Positions 7,911 to 13,853 of a stretch of DNA of 28,450 nucleotides are shown here, piece by piece. A program made the position numbers and the translations under genes. The notes beneath the pieces were generated by a model. The model made no database searches, was not told the DNA's origin, and saw only the letters and a program-made list of their open reading frames with translations. The stretch lies in IMG/VR virus record IMGVR_UViG_3300006121_000036, positions 1 to 28,450 of that record; one strand, given 5' to 3'. Within the stretch, counting starts at the first letter, position 1, and the number at the start of each line of letters is the position of its first letter. The DNA comes from a virus.

Positions 7911-8264
7911 TGAAGCGTTCTCTACTACTACAATACATCCACCGCCCCCCTTCTTCACAAGCCCCCTTGTGATAGATACTTGGTGTACTTGTCTATCATT
8001 GTCAAACATTCCTGCATCCTGCATGGCATCCAAGATAGGCTTGATGCAATTATCAATGTCCATCAACCGCGCATCTCGTGGTCTCAATACTATATCAATA
8101 ACTACCTGCCCATCCCCAAAAGATTCTAATTGGTGCAGTGCAACATACTCTTGTACCGCTAACTTAAAATCACGACCACGCTTAGAAACAAACCGACGGT
8201 TACCCGATGCAATCCAGTAATTATTGATGCTTGGCGGGTATGGCAAATGCAGGATATGTCTCAA
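7884..8264 (-). CDS. rusA: RusA-family Holliday-junction resolvase
   Basis: 126 residues, the usual RusA size. PPSINNYW at the N-terminus and the acidic centre MDIDNCIKPILDAMQDAGMFDNDRQV are diagnostic. Asp69, Asp71 and Asp90 sit almost exactly where the catalytic Asp70, Asp72 and Asp91 of E. coli RusA are. It cleaves four-way junctions formed during phage recombination and helps debranch DNA for packaging. The start is TTG at 8264, with GGAGGGG 7 bases upstream; no better ATG exists. It lies just downstream of the annealing and SSB-like genes, forming one recombination module. The C-terminal NASPSAMEGSP is outside the fold and coincides with an RNA hairpin. Confidence 0.9.
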   Translation of the reverse strand: MRHILHLPYPPSINNYWIASGNRRFVSKRGRDFKLAVQEYVALHQLESFGDGQVVIDIVLRPRDARLMDIDNCIKPILDAMQDAGMFDNDRQVHQVSITRGLVKKGGGGCIVVVENASPSAMEGSP

Positions 8265-8284
8265 AATGTCTCCCCTCCGTCAAG

Positions 8285-8298
8285 AAAAACCGGTTTTT
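8285..8298 (-). other. 14-bp palindrome after SSB-like gene
   Basis: AAAAACCGGTTTTT is a perfect palindrome placed 2 bases after the stop of the SSB-like gene and just before the GGAGGGG site for rusA. On RNA it could form a short stem with a U-run inside it, so a weak terminator or processing site is possible. A protein-binding site is the alternative. Confidence 0.35.
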
Positions 8299-8300
8299 GG

Positions 8301-8582
8301 CTAGAAAGGTACGTCATCTTCGTCAATATTGACTTCACGGGGATAATTCTCAGCTTTGGCCTGTTTAACAAACTCGGCTTGCAGAACCGTTTCGTAAATA
8401 CTGACGTATGGCGCACCTTTTTTAGTTTTCGACATATAGGCCCTCATGGTGAGCTTATCGCCTTTTTTGTAGTCCTTTTGCAGAACAATATCCCCCTTAA
8501 AATCGGGATCGGTTTCCTTGTTTTTCTGCTGTTGCCAGAGATAGCCCCGCCCTGGTGGAATGATAAAATCGCCTTCAGCCAT
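8301..8582 (-). CDS. Putative phage ssDNA-binding protein (SSB-like C-tail)
   Basis: 93 residues from the ATG at 8582, which has TGTGGGGG in place; a longer in-frame version would lie deep in the recT-like gene. The body (GDIVLQKDYKKGDKLTMRAYMSK, split here as GDIVLQKDYKKGD and KLTMRAYMSK) is beta-rich, as for an OB fold. The protein ends NIDEDDVPF, an acidic tail with terminal Pro-Phe like the DDDIPF tip of bacterial SSB that recruits replication proteins. It starts 8 bases inside the RecT-like gene and precedes rusA, the expected neighbourhood for a recombination SSB. The fold assignment is inference; the tail is directly visible. Confidence 0.65.
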   Translation of the reverse strand: MAEGDFIIPPGRGYLWQQQKNKETDPDFKGDIVLQKDYKKGDKLTMRAYMSKTKKGAPYVSIYETVLQAEFVKQAKAENYPREVNIDEDDVPF

Positions 8583-9420
8583 TATTGCCCCCACAATTTC
8601 CAATTGCTTGATTAACAACCATTTTCTGCGCTACTGTGAATGTTTCCATATAGCCTTCATTAGCTCTAGCAAGAGCTTTGGCTTTTTCCCGTTTCTCAGT
8701 AAAGCTGTACTTAGTAGAAGTACCAATACGCTCACACATTTCAGCAAAAGCATAGATCCAGTCCTCGACGTTAGACAGATATTTGTAGGGTGCATCAATA
8801 CCGGGTACGAAAAGCGGTATTGTTGGCTCTGGTTTGGATTCAACCACGCCCATATCGTCTAAAACGACTTCTGAGACGGTTTCTGCGCTTGGCAATGGCT
8901 CTAAGTGCGACGCATCAATTTTGCCCATAAACTTCGGTTTTGCTGGCTCGAAATCCGCAACTTCCTCTGGACTATAAAAACCTGTAACTGATCCTGGATA
9001 CACGCTCCTAATGCCCTCGCTAATACACCGACTGCGTAACATTGCACGCGGAAATTTCTGCCAACCAGAACCAGGCTTAACAAGGCCAATGCGAGATGCT
9101 TGCTCAATAGTCCAAGTGACCGCCAGTTCTCCGCCTGACGGATGCGAAAACACTCCTGTAACGACATCATCTTTGTACTCCGTCCAGACAACTTTACCGC
9201 CAGCAGCTTGAAACCGTGCCATCATTGCGTCAGCTTTCAGGGCTGGTCTGCCTTGTATGACATGATAATCCCGTGCTGCCGTTGCAAAAGCATGACCTTC
9301 AGCCTGAGCCACCATGCCAAGGGCCAGTACTTGGTTTACATCATTCAAACCAAACAGCTTTGAGTCTGCAATGGCTTTCGCCATTTGTTGCATTTCCTGA
9401 AACGGAACAATATTGCTCAT
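8575..9420 (-). CDS. recT: RecT-like single-strand annealing recombinase
   Basis: 281 residues. The segment LKADAMMARFQAAGGKVVWTEY (residues ~61-82), HPSGGELAVTWTIEQASRIGL (~93-113) and WQKFPRAMLRSRCISEGIRSVYPG (~120-143) is the core that I associate with phage RecT-family annealing proteins. The C-terminal third, after ~190, is variable. The protein anneals resected strands for recombination and concatemer formation. It is directly downstream of its natural partner, a YqaJ exonuclease, 9 bases away, and upstream of the SSB-like gene. AGGGGTTTATC precedes the ATG. Confidence 0.8.
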   Translation of the reverse strand: MSNIVPFQEMQQMAKAIADSKLFGLNDVNQVLALGMVAQAEGHAFATAARDYHVIQGRPALKADAMMARFQAAGGKVVWTEYKDDVVTGVFSHPSGGELAVTWTIEQASRIGLVKPGSGWQKFPRAMLRSRCISEGIRSVYPGSVTGFYSPEEVADFEPAKPKFMGKIDASHLEPLPSAETVSEVVLDDMGVVESKPEPTIPLFVPGIDAPYKYLSNVEDWIYAFAEMCERIGTSTKYSFTEKREKAKALARANEGYMETFTVAQKMVVNQAIGNCGGNNG

Positions 9421-9429
9421 GATAAACCC

Positions 9430-10329
9430 CTATTTAATGAGAAAACGTCTACTACCAGGTGATTCTACTACAAACTTCTCGTACATATCAGGCATCTTCG
9501 ACTTAAACAATGTTGCATCAAAGCGTTTTGTACTTTTACTCGACTTCCAACTTACTAATGTACTACCGTCAATTGAGCGTACCTCTGAATTGTCAGCCAT
9601 GTAATTGCGTATTGCGACTTCCAATGCTTCGGCTTGGCTTTCAGCTTCTTTGATGCGCTCTTTGTACTGTTTTAACAACTGGATATGTTGTTCGATCTGG
9701 GCCGTGGCGGTGACCACGCCTTCTGTCGAGGCCGGATAGACAAGTTTTGTCTGCTCAACCGTCTCCGGTGCTGGTACAGTGTTTGAAACAACGTAGGACC
9801 AGAATACAGCCATTTCTGAGATGAGTTCGACTTTCTCGCTCTCCGTAATTGTATAGACGAAATACTTAAATTCCTGTCCACCGAACAGCACAGCCAGACA
9901 GATTTTGTCGAGATTGTGTACAGCCGCTTCATGCACAAGTTGAGCGTAATCTGCCGGTGGTATTCTGCCCGTCTCAAAATCAAATTTGTTTCGGACCGAC
10001 GCATTGTAATTCTTTGCTTCGACAAGCATTTTTCCATCGACCGTGATCCCGTCAAAATGACTTCTAAGCCAACTTTCTTTGGGATGGGTAAGAGCGTAAT
10101 CGGCATCTTTAATCTCCTGTTGTAAAGCGTTTTGAGCCAGTCTGAGTACCACTGGTTGCATAACATGGCCCATCTGCACTGCTTCTACTTGTGACAGGTC
10201 TGGAATTTCCATTTTGCCTTGTTTAGTTAAAATAGCGTCAATGGCTCGACCATTAGCGGCTTTGCGAGAATCACCGGACCACCAGGCACTATTACGGACT
10301 TCTGGTGCAAAATCTTGTTGGTCATTCAT
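9430..10329 (-). CDS. YqaJ/lambda-exonuclease-family recombination nuclease
   Basis: 299 residues. After an N-terminal helical part (WWSGDSRKAANGRAI and MGHVMQPVVLRLA) comes the PD-(D/E)xK core: SHFDGITVDGKMLVEAKNYN, with Asp93, Glu104 and Lys106. PADYAQLVHEAAVHNLDKICLAVLFGGQEF follows, the helix that in this family contacts DNA. Residues ~205-245 form a coiled coil often seen at the C-terminus of YqaJ phage nucleases. It resects duplex ends 5' to 3' and hands the strand to the RecT-like protein. Start by ATGA overlap with the upstream gene. Confidence 0.87.
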   Translation of the reverse strand: MNDQQDFAPEVRNSAWWSGDSRKAANGRAIDAILTKQGKMEIPDLSQVEAVQMGHVMQPVVLRLAQNALQQEIKDADYALTHPKESWLRSHFDGITVDGKMLVEAKNYNASVRNKFDFETGRIPPADYAQLVHEAAVHNLDKICLAVLFGGQEFKYFVYTITESEKVELISEMAVFWSYVVSNTVPAPETVEQTKLVYPASTEGVVTATAQIEQHIQLLKQYKERIKEAESQAEALEVAIRNYMADNSEVRSIDGSTLVSWKSSKSTKRFDATLFKSKMPDMYEKFVVESPGSRRFLIK

Positions 10330-11027
10330 GTGTTTTTCTCCTTGAGTTTGGCATCTCTCGCCTCAAGATATGCAGTAATGTCCAGCCAAGTTTTTTCATC
10401 CAGTTCGATTTCTTCTTCATCCGTCAGCCCTACCCGTTCTTTGCGTGGTGGTGTTGTGTAGAGTGGAACACAGTCGGGACAAAAATCGTTCATCGCTTCT
10501 GGCTCAATAAACTTTTCATCGTCCTCACCTTTCTTGTGCCAATATAAAACAGGCTCTTGTTCAGGCTCTTGCTCAGGCTTGGATAACTCTTGGCGCGGCG
10601 GTGCTAAGTCAATCACGGCAATCATTCGCTGTAAGTCAGACGCATACACCGTTGCCTTGCCATCATGCACGCTCATGCCTTTTGGGTTGATTGCCGAGTC
10701 AATAGCTTCTTCAATACGTTTTCTCATAAAAGACGGAAAAGGAACAACGCCTTGCTCAGGCTTGGCTAACTTAGCCGCTACATATTCATCCATCATTTTG
10801 CCGATGTCACCCCAGTTTTCAGCGTGACGTTCAATTAAATGCCAAGCCACAGCACCGTCAAGTTTTGCCCAGTCCTGCGATGCGTCCTCAATGTTTGGAG
10901 TCAGGTTGGCTAACTCAGCGTTAATTGCATCAATAACACCATCAATCTCAAAATATTCATCTGCGTATGCGCCACGTTGCCAAGACTCAATCAAATACAA
11001 CACTTCTTTTAATAGTTCACGGTTCAT
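10326..11027 (-). CDS. Modular accessory phage protein (233 aa)
   Basis: No catalytic family recognised. The N-terminal half is helical (LLKEVLYLIESWQRGAYADEYFEIDGVIDA, seen in parts). Then a linker repeat SKPEQEPEQEPV leads to a short module that starts VLYWHKKG and ends PLYTTPPRKERVGLT. That module shape (PV.W...PLYT.PP) recurs in many phage hypothetical proteins and a divergent copy is present at 12162 (PVAWMDW...TPLYALDE). The C-terminus is an acidic helix. It looks assembled from exchangeable segments. The start overlaps the upstream gene (ATGA). Confidence 0.7.
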   Translation of the reverse strand: MNRELLKEVLYLIESWQRGAYADEYFEIDGVIDAINAELANLTPNIEDASQDWAKLDGAVAWHLIERHAENWGDIGKMMDEYVAAKLAKPEQGVVPFPSFMRKRIEEAIDSAINPKGMSVHDGKATVYASDLQRMIAVIDLAPPRQELSKPEQEPEQEPVLYWHKKGEDDEKFIEPEAMNDFCPDCVPLYTTPPRKERVGLTDEEEIELDEKTWLDITAYLEARDAKLKEKNT

Positions 11028-11299
11028 TTGTTATCCCTGTAAGCATTGACAAAAAATATGGCGGTTTTTATTTCACTCAGGTTCTGCCAAAAATAAGAAC
11101 CGTTACATTTAAATTCAACACACAAACCTTCTGTGCTGTCGGTAAAATTAACTACTGGCTCAGGTTTGGCTAACTCTGCTTCTATCCTGCGAATGATGTT
11201 TAAATAATATCCAGTTTGCCCTGTACCAAACTCTCTACCAAGCATTAACGAACGCATTGCATCACGGGCGAGTTGTAATAGGTCATGTTCTAAAGTCAT
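11024..11299 (-). CDS. Hypothetical accessory protein (91 aa)
   Basis: The N-terminal helix is EHDLLQLARDAMRSLMLGRE. An IIRRIEAELAKPEPV linker, the same ELAKPE sequence used in the next gene, leads to a C-terminal beta-rich part with two Cys (GLCVEFKCNGSYFW). Function unknown. ATGA overlaps at both ends place it in a translation-coupled string of small genes. Confidence 0.65.
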   Translation of the reverse strand: MTLEHDLLQLARDAMRSLMLGREFGTGQTGYYLNIIRRIEAELAKPEPVVNFTDSTEGLCVEFKCNGSYFWQNLSEIKTAIFFVNAYRDNK

Positions 11300-11547
11300 T
11301 TTGTCACCCCCGCTTTAACAATTGCTGCTCTAGCTGACTCTACTGCTTGCGCCACCTTATCGCCTCGCTGATACGCAACATCCATATCAATAAGAGCTTT
11401 CAACGCCTCAACCAACTCAGTATTCACCTCATGCAAGCGGCGGAGTTCGGCGGCAGCAGACACGCAATTTTGAATGCGATCTATGCTGCGAACATCAAGC
11501 GAATCTAGAAATGCTGCCAAGCGCAACGCTTCGGGTTGTGTGTTCAT
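11296..11547 (-). CDS. Hypothetical helical protein (83 aa)
   Basis: Almost entirely helical with heptad-like spacing (NCVSAAAELRRLHEVNTELVEALKALIDM, seen in parts), ending AVESARAAIVKAGVTK. The phrase AAELRRLHEVN.EL.EALK is common in phage accessory proteins of unknown role. ATGA overlap at both ends. Confidence 0.65.
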   Translation of the reverse strand: MNTQPEALRLAAFLDSLDVRSIDRIQNCVSAAAELRRLHEVNTELVEALKALIDMDVAYQRGDKVAQAVESARAAIVKAGVTK

Positions 11548-11741
11548 TTCGTTACCTCGTCACCGAAAAAGTCAATGTCAATATCTTCGCTAGGTTCGGG
11601 TAGCCTTTCTGCAATGAAATAATTAGCCTTCAACTCACGGGCCGCGGCTAGGGCTGATTTATGGTTCAAATGATTATCATATCCTGGATATGGTTCGGAA
11701 TTTTCAAGCGCACCAATAATCAAATCAAGTTTGTCTTTCAT
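11544..11741 (-). CDS. Small accessory protein, LDLIIGALE family, copy 1 (65 aa)
   Basis: Reads MKDKLDLIIGALENSEPYPGYDNHLNHKSALAAARELK and ends FFGDEVTK. The N-terminal LDLIIGALE, the central AL.AAREL and the C-terminal DEVTK are shared with the gene at 12162, so the two are diverged paralogues. It starts 3 bases after an 8-codon mini-ORF, with GAGGAGTAAACC before the ATG. Function unknown. Confidence 0.65.
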   Translation of the reverse strand: MKDKLDLIIGALENSEPYPGYDNHLNHKSALAAARELKANYFIAERLPEPSEDIDIDFFGDEVTK

Positions 11742-11744
11742 GGT

Positions 11745-11771
11745 TTACTCCTCGATCTCGATTCTTATCAT
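11745..11771 (-). other. 8-codon mini-ORF ending IEIEE
   Basis: ATG at 11771 overlaps the stop of the upstream gene (ATGA) and encodes MIRIEIEE, with TAA 3 bases before the next start. Its last 16 bases match the end of the 32-aa ORF at 12067, which also ends IEIEE. It may be a deletion remnant, or simply a duplicated ribosome-binding segment (ATCGAGATCGAGGAGT). Confidence 0.4.
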
Positions 11772-12064
11772 GGAAGTAACTCTCCGCTAACAAGGTTTCC
11801 GTGCCACCCGCAACGATTGGAGCAATTGATGCTGGGTGTTAGCGTCGGTGTATCTAAATTTCCGTCCCAGTGCCAAACTGGATGATCGGCAGGAGCCGTT
11901 GAGATACGCACGATACATCTATCAAACCGACCGCCACGGCACGGCAGTGCAATCGCTGACATATCGGCATTAAACGCAAATTCGTCTGGTTGATAAAGAT
12001 TCATGTTTTCAGACTGATCTGCTCGTAACTGTTGGTGTGTGCGTTCGCTTCTACGTAGTTTCAT
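11768..12064 (-). CDS. DUF6527-like small phage protein (98 aa)
   Basis: The start is taken at the ATG at 12064, which follows GAGGAGTGATT; 20 further upstream residues would come from the neighbouring frame. The C-terminal part HPVWHWDGNLDTPTLTPSINCSNRCGWHG matches the W.W.G....PTL.PSI......C.WHG pattern that I know from DUF6527-type phage proteins, with Cys and His placed as possible metal ligands. Role unknown. The next short ORF begins in its stop codon. Confidence 0.65.
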   Translation of the reverse strand: MKLRRSERTHQQLRADQSENMNLYQPDEFAFNADMSAIALPCRGGRFDRCIVRISTAPADHPVWHWDGNLDTPTLTPSINCSNRCGWHGNLVSGELLP

Positions 12065-12066
12065 AA

Positions 12067-12165
12067 TCACTCCTCGATCTCGATTGGATAAGCCTTGCCG
12101 CCGATTCGTTTGGGGTTGTCCCATTGTTTTGTATCGTTTGCAAGCAATTCATATTTTTTGTTCAT
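12067..12165 (-). CDS. Micro-protein (32 aa) ending IEIEE
   Basis: ATGA overlap with the gene at 12162, and the next start follows 2 bases after its stop. Encodes MNKKYELLANDTKQWDNP, then RIGGKAYPIEIEE. The opening (KKYELLANDTK) resembles the first residues of a larger phage protein type (.KYTLL.DDTK), so it may be a shortened relative. Tight coupling on both sides supports translation. Confidence 0.5.
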   Translation of the reverse strand: MNKKYELLANDTKQWDNPKRIGGKAYPIEIEE

Positions 12166-12380
12166 TTCGTCACCTCGTCTAGTGCGTAAAGTGGTGTTCC
12201 GCAACTTGTTTCCCTATCGCTGTACGAAGGGCCATCCATTGACCAATCCATCCACGCCACAGGTTTCATATCCCGCAGCTCACGGGCGGCGTCTAATGCT
12301 TCTTTTCCAAGGTCATAAAAGCTAGGCGTAAATGCAATATATTTTTCAAGCGCACCAATAATCAAATCAAGTTTGTTCAT
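12162..12380 (-). CDS. Small accessory protein, LDLIIGALE family with PVAWM module, copy 2 (72 aa)
   Basis: Start at the ATG at 12380, fixed by ATGA overlap with the small membrane-protein gene and a GGGGC site; a longer reading would run through that gene in another frame. It begins MNKLDLIIGALE, carries EALDAARELRDMKPVAWMDW and ends GTPLYALDEVTK. It shares both ends with the gene at 11544 and its PVAWM...PLY module with the gene at 10326. Function unknown; it looks built by recombination of modules. Confidence 0.65.
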   Translation of the reverse strand: MNKLDLIIGALEKYIAFTPSFYDLGKEALDAARELRDMKPVAWMDWSMDGPSYSDRETSCGTPLYALDEVTK

Positions 12381-12505
12381 ATCAATGCCCCATAAATAAT
12401 TAAACAAAATGCGCCAGCCGTAATGAACAAATAATCCACGGGGCCTAGTGAATATCCGCCAATGTAAATAAACGCAAAACCTGCGATGTTCCAAAAATGT
12501 TTCAT
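12377..12505 (-). CDS. Tiny membrane protein (42 aa)
   Basis: ATG at 12505 overlaps the preceding stop (ATGA), and its own TGA overlaps the next ATG. The sequence MKHFWNIAGFAFIYIGGYSLG, continuing VDYLFITAGAFCLIIYGALI, has two short hydrophobic helices split by a Pro-Val-Asp turn. It probably sits in the inner membrane. Too short for a family call. Confidence 0.6.
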   Translation of the reverse strand: MKHFWNIAGFAFIYIGGYSLGPVDYLFITAGAFCLIIYGALI

Positions 12506-12753
12506 GGCTTATCCTTTAGTTGTCTGATTTCATCAATACAATCACTAACCTCTAGTAAACATTGATTGGTCTGCTCTAATTCCAACTCTTCAAGCAATCT
12601 AATCGCTTCTTCTAACGCATCAGCACGGACTAGGGCGGCAAAGCGTTCTAACTGATCTGGAAATGAGTACACGATATATTTTGTCCCCAACGTGCCTATT
12701 TCAGTAATTTCCATCCCCGCTTGTTTAACAAGTTTTTCCAGTCGCTTATTCAT
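12502..12753 (-). CDS. Hypothetical helical protein (83 aa)
   Basis: Start at the ATG at 12753 behind GGAGGAGAATATCT; earlier in-frame starts lack a site. Contains KRLEKLVKQAGMEI, a beta-strand segment GTKYIVYSFPDQLERFAALVRADALEEA and a C-terminal acidic helix. The FAALVRADALEEA phrase is frequent in phage accessory proteins. No function known. Overlaps the HTH gene by 8 bases. Confidence 0.65.
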   Translation of the reverse strand: MNKRLEKLVKQAGMEITEIGTLGTKYIVYSFPDQLERFAALVRADALEEAIRLLEELELEQTNQCLLEVSDCIDEIRQLKDKP

Positions 12754-12952
12754 AGATATTCTCCTCCAGAACATACTGAGCAACGATCTTGCCTGATGGC
12801 GTAATCATTGACCTGGTGGTGATGTTGTGGCCCATATCCTTTAGATCACGAATACGGGCTGCTAGACGAAAACACCCACAACCCTCTAATGCTTCTAAGG
12901 GTGTAAGTGGTTTCTCCTTCAGAGCTGCGAGAATCCACTCATTCTGTGTCAT
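12746..12952 (-). CDS. HTH_39-type winged-helix DNA-binding protein (68 aa)
   Basis: WILAALKEKPLTPLEALEGCGCFRLAARIRDLKDMGHNI fits the small helix-turn-helix family (Pfam HTH_39) of LTP.EAL...GC.RLAARI.DLR..G. The rest, MITPSGKIVAQYVL, forms the wing. It is the second gene after the probable promoter at about 13270, so it could regulate this operon or the divergent one. Start by ATGA overlap. Confidence 0.8.
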   Translation of the reverse strand: MTQNEWILAALKEKPLTPLEALEGCGCFRLAARIRDLKDMGHNITTRSMITPSGKIVAQYVLEENIYE

Positions 12953-13167
12953 TTTGCTTGACCTCCGAATGGAATTTCCTCAATGGATTCGATTGGCTCA
13001 AAATGCTTGCCAGCAGCCCCACAACCAGTCAGGTCCAATGATCGTTCTACTTCGGCAATCAAAGTATTGAACGTCATTTTGCCAGTCACTAAGCTAATGT
13101 TCCACGGTCTGCGGCAACGCAAAGTGTCTTGTTCTAAATGCTTGCAATTGATGCAATATTTGCTCAT
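12949..13167 (-). CDS. Small Cys-containing protein, probable Zn-binding (72 aa)
   Basis: First gene of the minus operon. Cys5-x2-Cys8 (YCINCKH), Cys18 (LRCRRP) and Cys49 (LTGCGAAGKHF) suggest a zinc site of the type C-x2-C...C...C. The phrase C.NC.H.....LRCRRP and GCG..GK.FE is typical of phage small Cys proteins of unknown role. AGGGGTATCAA precedes the ATG. Confidence 0.7.
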   Translation of the reverse strand: MSKYCINCKHLEQDTLRCRRPWNISLVTGKMTFNTLIAEVERSLDLTGCGAAGKHFEPIESIEEIPFGGQAK

Positions 13168-13273
13168 TTGATACCCCTATTGTGTTGAGTTGATAATCAT
13201 AATTGGTACTACGGTTACTACTGTACAGCATATAATCAGTTAATGCAATAGCTTTGTTGTACTTTCACACACT

Positions 13274-13302
13274 GATATATTCTTTAGACAATACAAGGTC
13301 AA
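13274..13302 (-). promoter_or_regulatory. Candidate sigma-70 promoter for the 13167-to-6315 operon
   Basis: On the minus strand TTGACC (13302-13297) and TATATC (13279-13274) are 17 bases apart, giving a predicted start near 13267 and a leader of about 100 bases before the first ATG. The -35 matches 5 of 6 and the -10 4 of 6. It sits in the 512-bp gap where an operon start is needed. Confidence 0.5.
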
Positions 13303-13315
13303 CAGTAAAGATGAT

Positions 13316-13327
13316 GACTATATAGTC
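13316..13327. promoter_or_regulatory. 12-bp palindrome upstream of the promoter
   Basis: GACTATATAGTC is a perfect palindrome about 14 bases upstream of the -35 element. That is a normal position for an activator or repressor dimer. No second copy was found by eye. Confidence 0.4.
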
Positions 13328-13340
13328 TCGTCTATTACTT

Positions 13341-13371
13341 CAACCTTACGGTTGTCCTGGTTCACAACCAG
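13341..13371. other. Tandem hairpins
   Basis: CAACC-TTAC-GGTTG (13341-13354) and CTGGTT-CAC-AACCAG (13357-13371) are two perfect stems 2 bases apart. GGTTGT (13350-13355) can also pair with ACAACC (13364-13369), an alternative that would break both. Their strand and role are unknown; the surrounding 13372-13566 holds no gene and no other feature that I can support. Confidence 0.4.
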
Positions 13372-13566
13372 TGCCAATGCTTTATTTATCGGGTGCGGTA
13401 TATGTAGGCCGCTACTACTTAACATCAATTTTACTTAACCCGTTTATCTCTTGACTTGGCAATCTCAAGCACCCGTTATCCTTGACTCTAGGTGATTCGC
13501 TTTCCTCCCACGCAAGCACGAACATGGCTTCTTATTAACGTATGGGGTACGGTTGCGTAAGACAAT

Positions 13567-13648
13567 AAAAAAGCCGCTATGGTGTGCATCTTGGTGACGA
13601 ATCCCTTGTGAGATTTCCCTTTTCGGGCAAGATACACAACATAACGGC
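13567..13648 (-). ncRNA. Structured minus-strand RNA with terminal U-run
   Basis: Arms 13648-13628 and 13593-13573 pair over 21 positions: 18 Watson-Crick, two G-U and one mismatch. Inside, CCC-GAAAA-GGG (13627-13617) and AAUCUC-ACAA-GGGAUU (13615-13600, with a third G-U) make a three-way junction. Six U's follow (13572-13567). On the plus strand the three G-U pairs become A-C mismatches, so the structure belongs to the minus-strand RNA. It lies 31 bases after the last gene of the methyltransferase operon, so it at least terminates that transcript. The elaborate apical part suggests a stable small RNA or 3'-end element. Confidence 0.6.
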
Positions 13649-13679
13649 CTGTTTGATCGTCACAATCAACGACTACAAT

Positions 13680-13853
13680 TTATTCGATTATTTTATCTCT
13701 GTCAAGCGAGGGCGGTACAAACCCAAACCGTGCGAAGGTTTTAGCAACATTGGTTTCACTGGCCCGAACATATACGAAATCCGTATTGAGCAGACTAGCA
13801 TTATGCGCCTGGACACGTTGTAAATGTTCTATCTCTTGTTCAAATTCATCCAT
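13680..13853 (-). CDS. Small protein after the methyltransferase (57 aa)
   Basis: ATG at 13853 overlaps the methyltransferase stop by 8 bases. Encodes MDEFEQEIEHLQRVQAHNAS, continuing to NVAKTFARFGFVPPSLDRDK. The N-terminal part is a charged helix. No family recognised. The close coupling suggests a partner or regulator of the methyltransferase region. The opposite strand also holds an open frame here, which I take as incidental. Confidence 0.6.
   Translation of the reverse strand: MDEFEQEIEHLQRVQAHNASLLNTDFVYVRASETNVAKTFARFGFVPPSLDRDKIIE

Noticed and set aside
12381-12494. Longer N-terminus for the gene at 12162
   Set aside because: This stretch codes for the 42-aa membrane protein in another frame, and the ATG at 12380 has its own ribosome site and ATGA overlap.
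13357-13371. Possible tRNA T-arm (GGTTCAC sequence)
   Set aside because: The loop does not fit the T-loop consensus, and no acceptor or anticodon stems could be found around it.
13488-13679. In-frame continuation of ~63 open codons after the stop of the 57-aa gene
   Set aside because: No start codon near its beginning, and the region is better explained by RNA structure with G-U pairs; open length is within chance.
13584-13823. Plus-strand open frame of 79 codons
   Set aside because: It lies opposite the 57-aa gene and the structured RNA, has no ribosome site and no plus-strand neighbours; treated as incidental.
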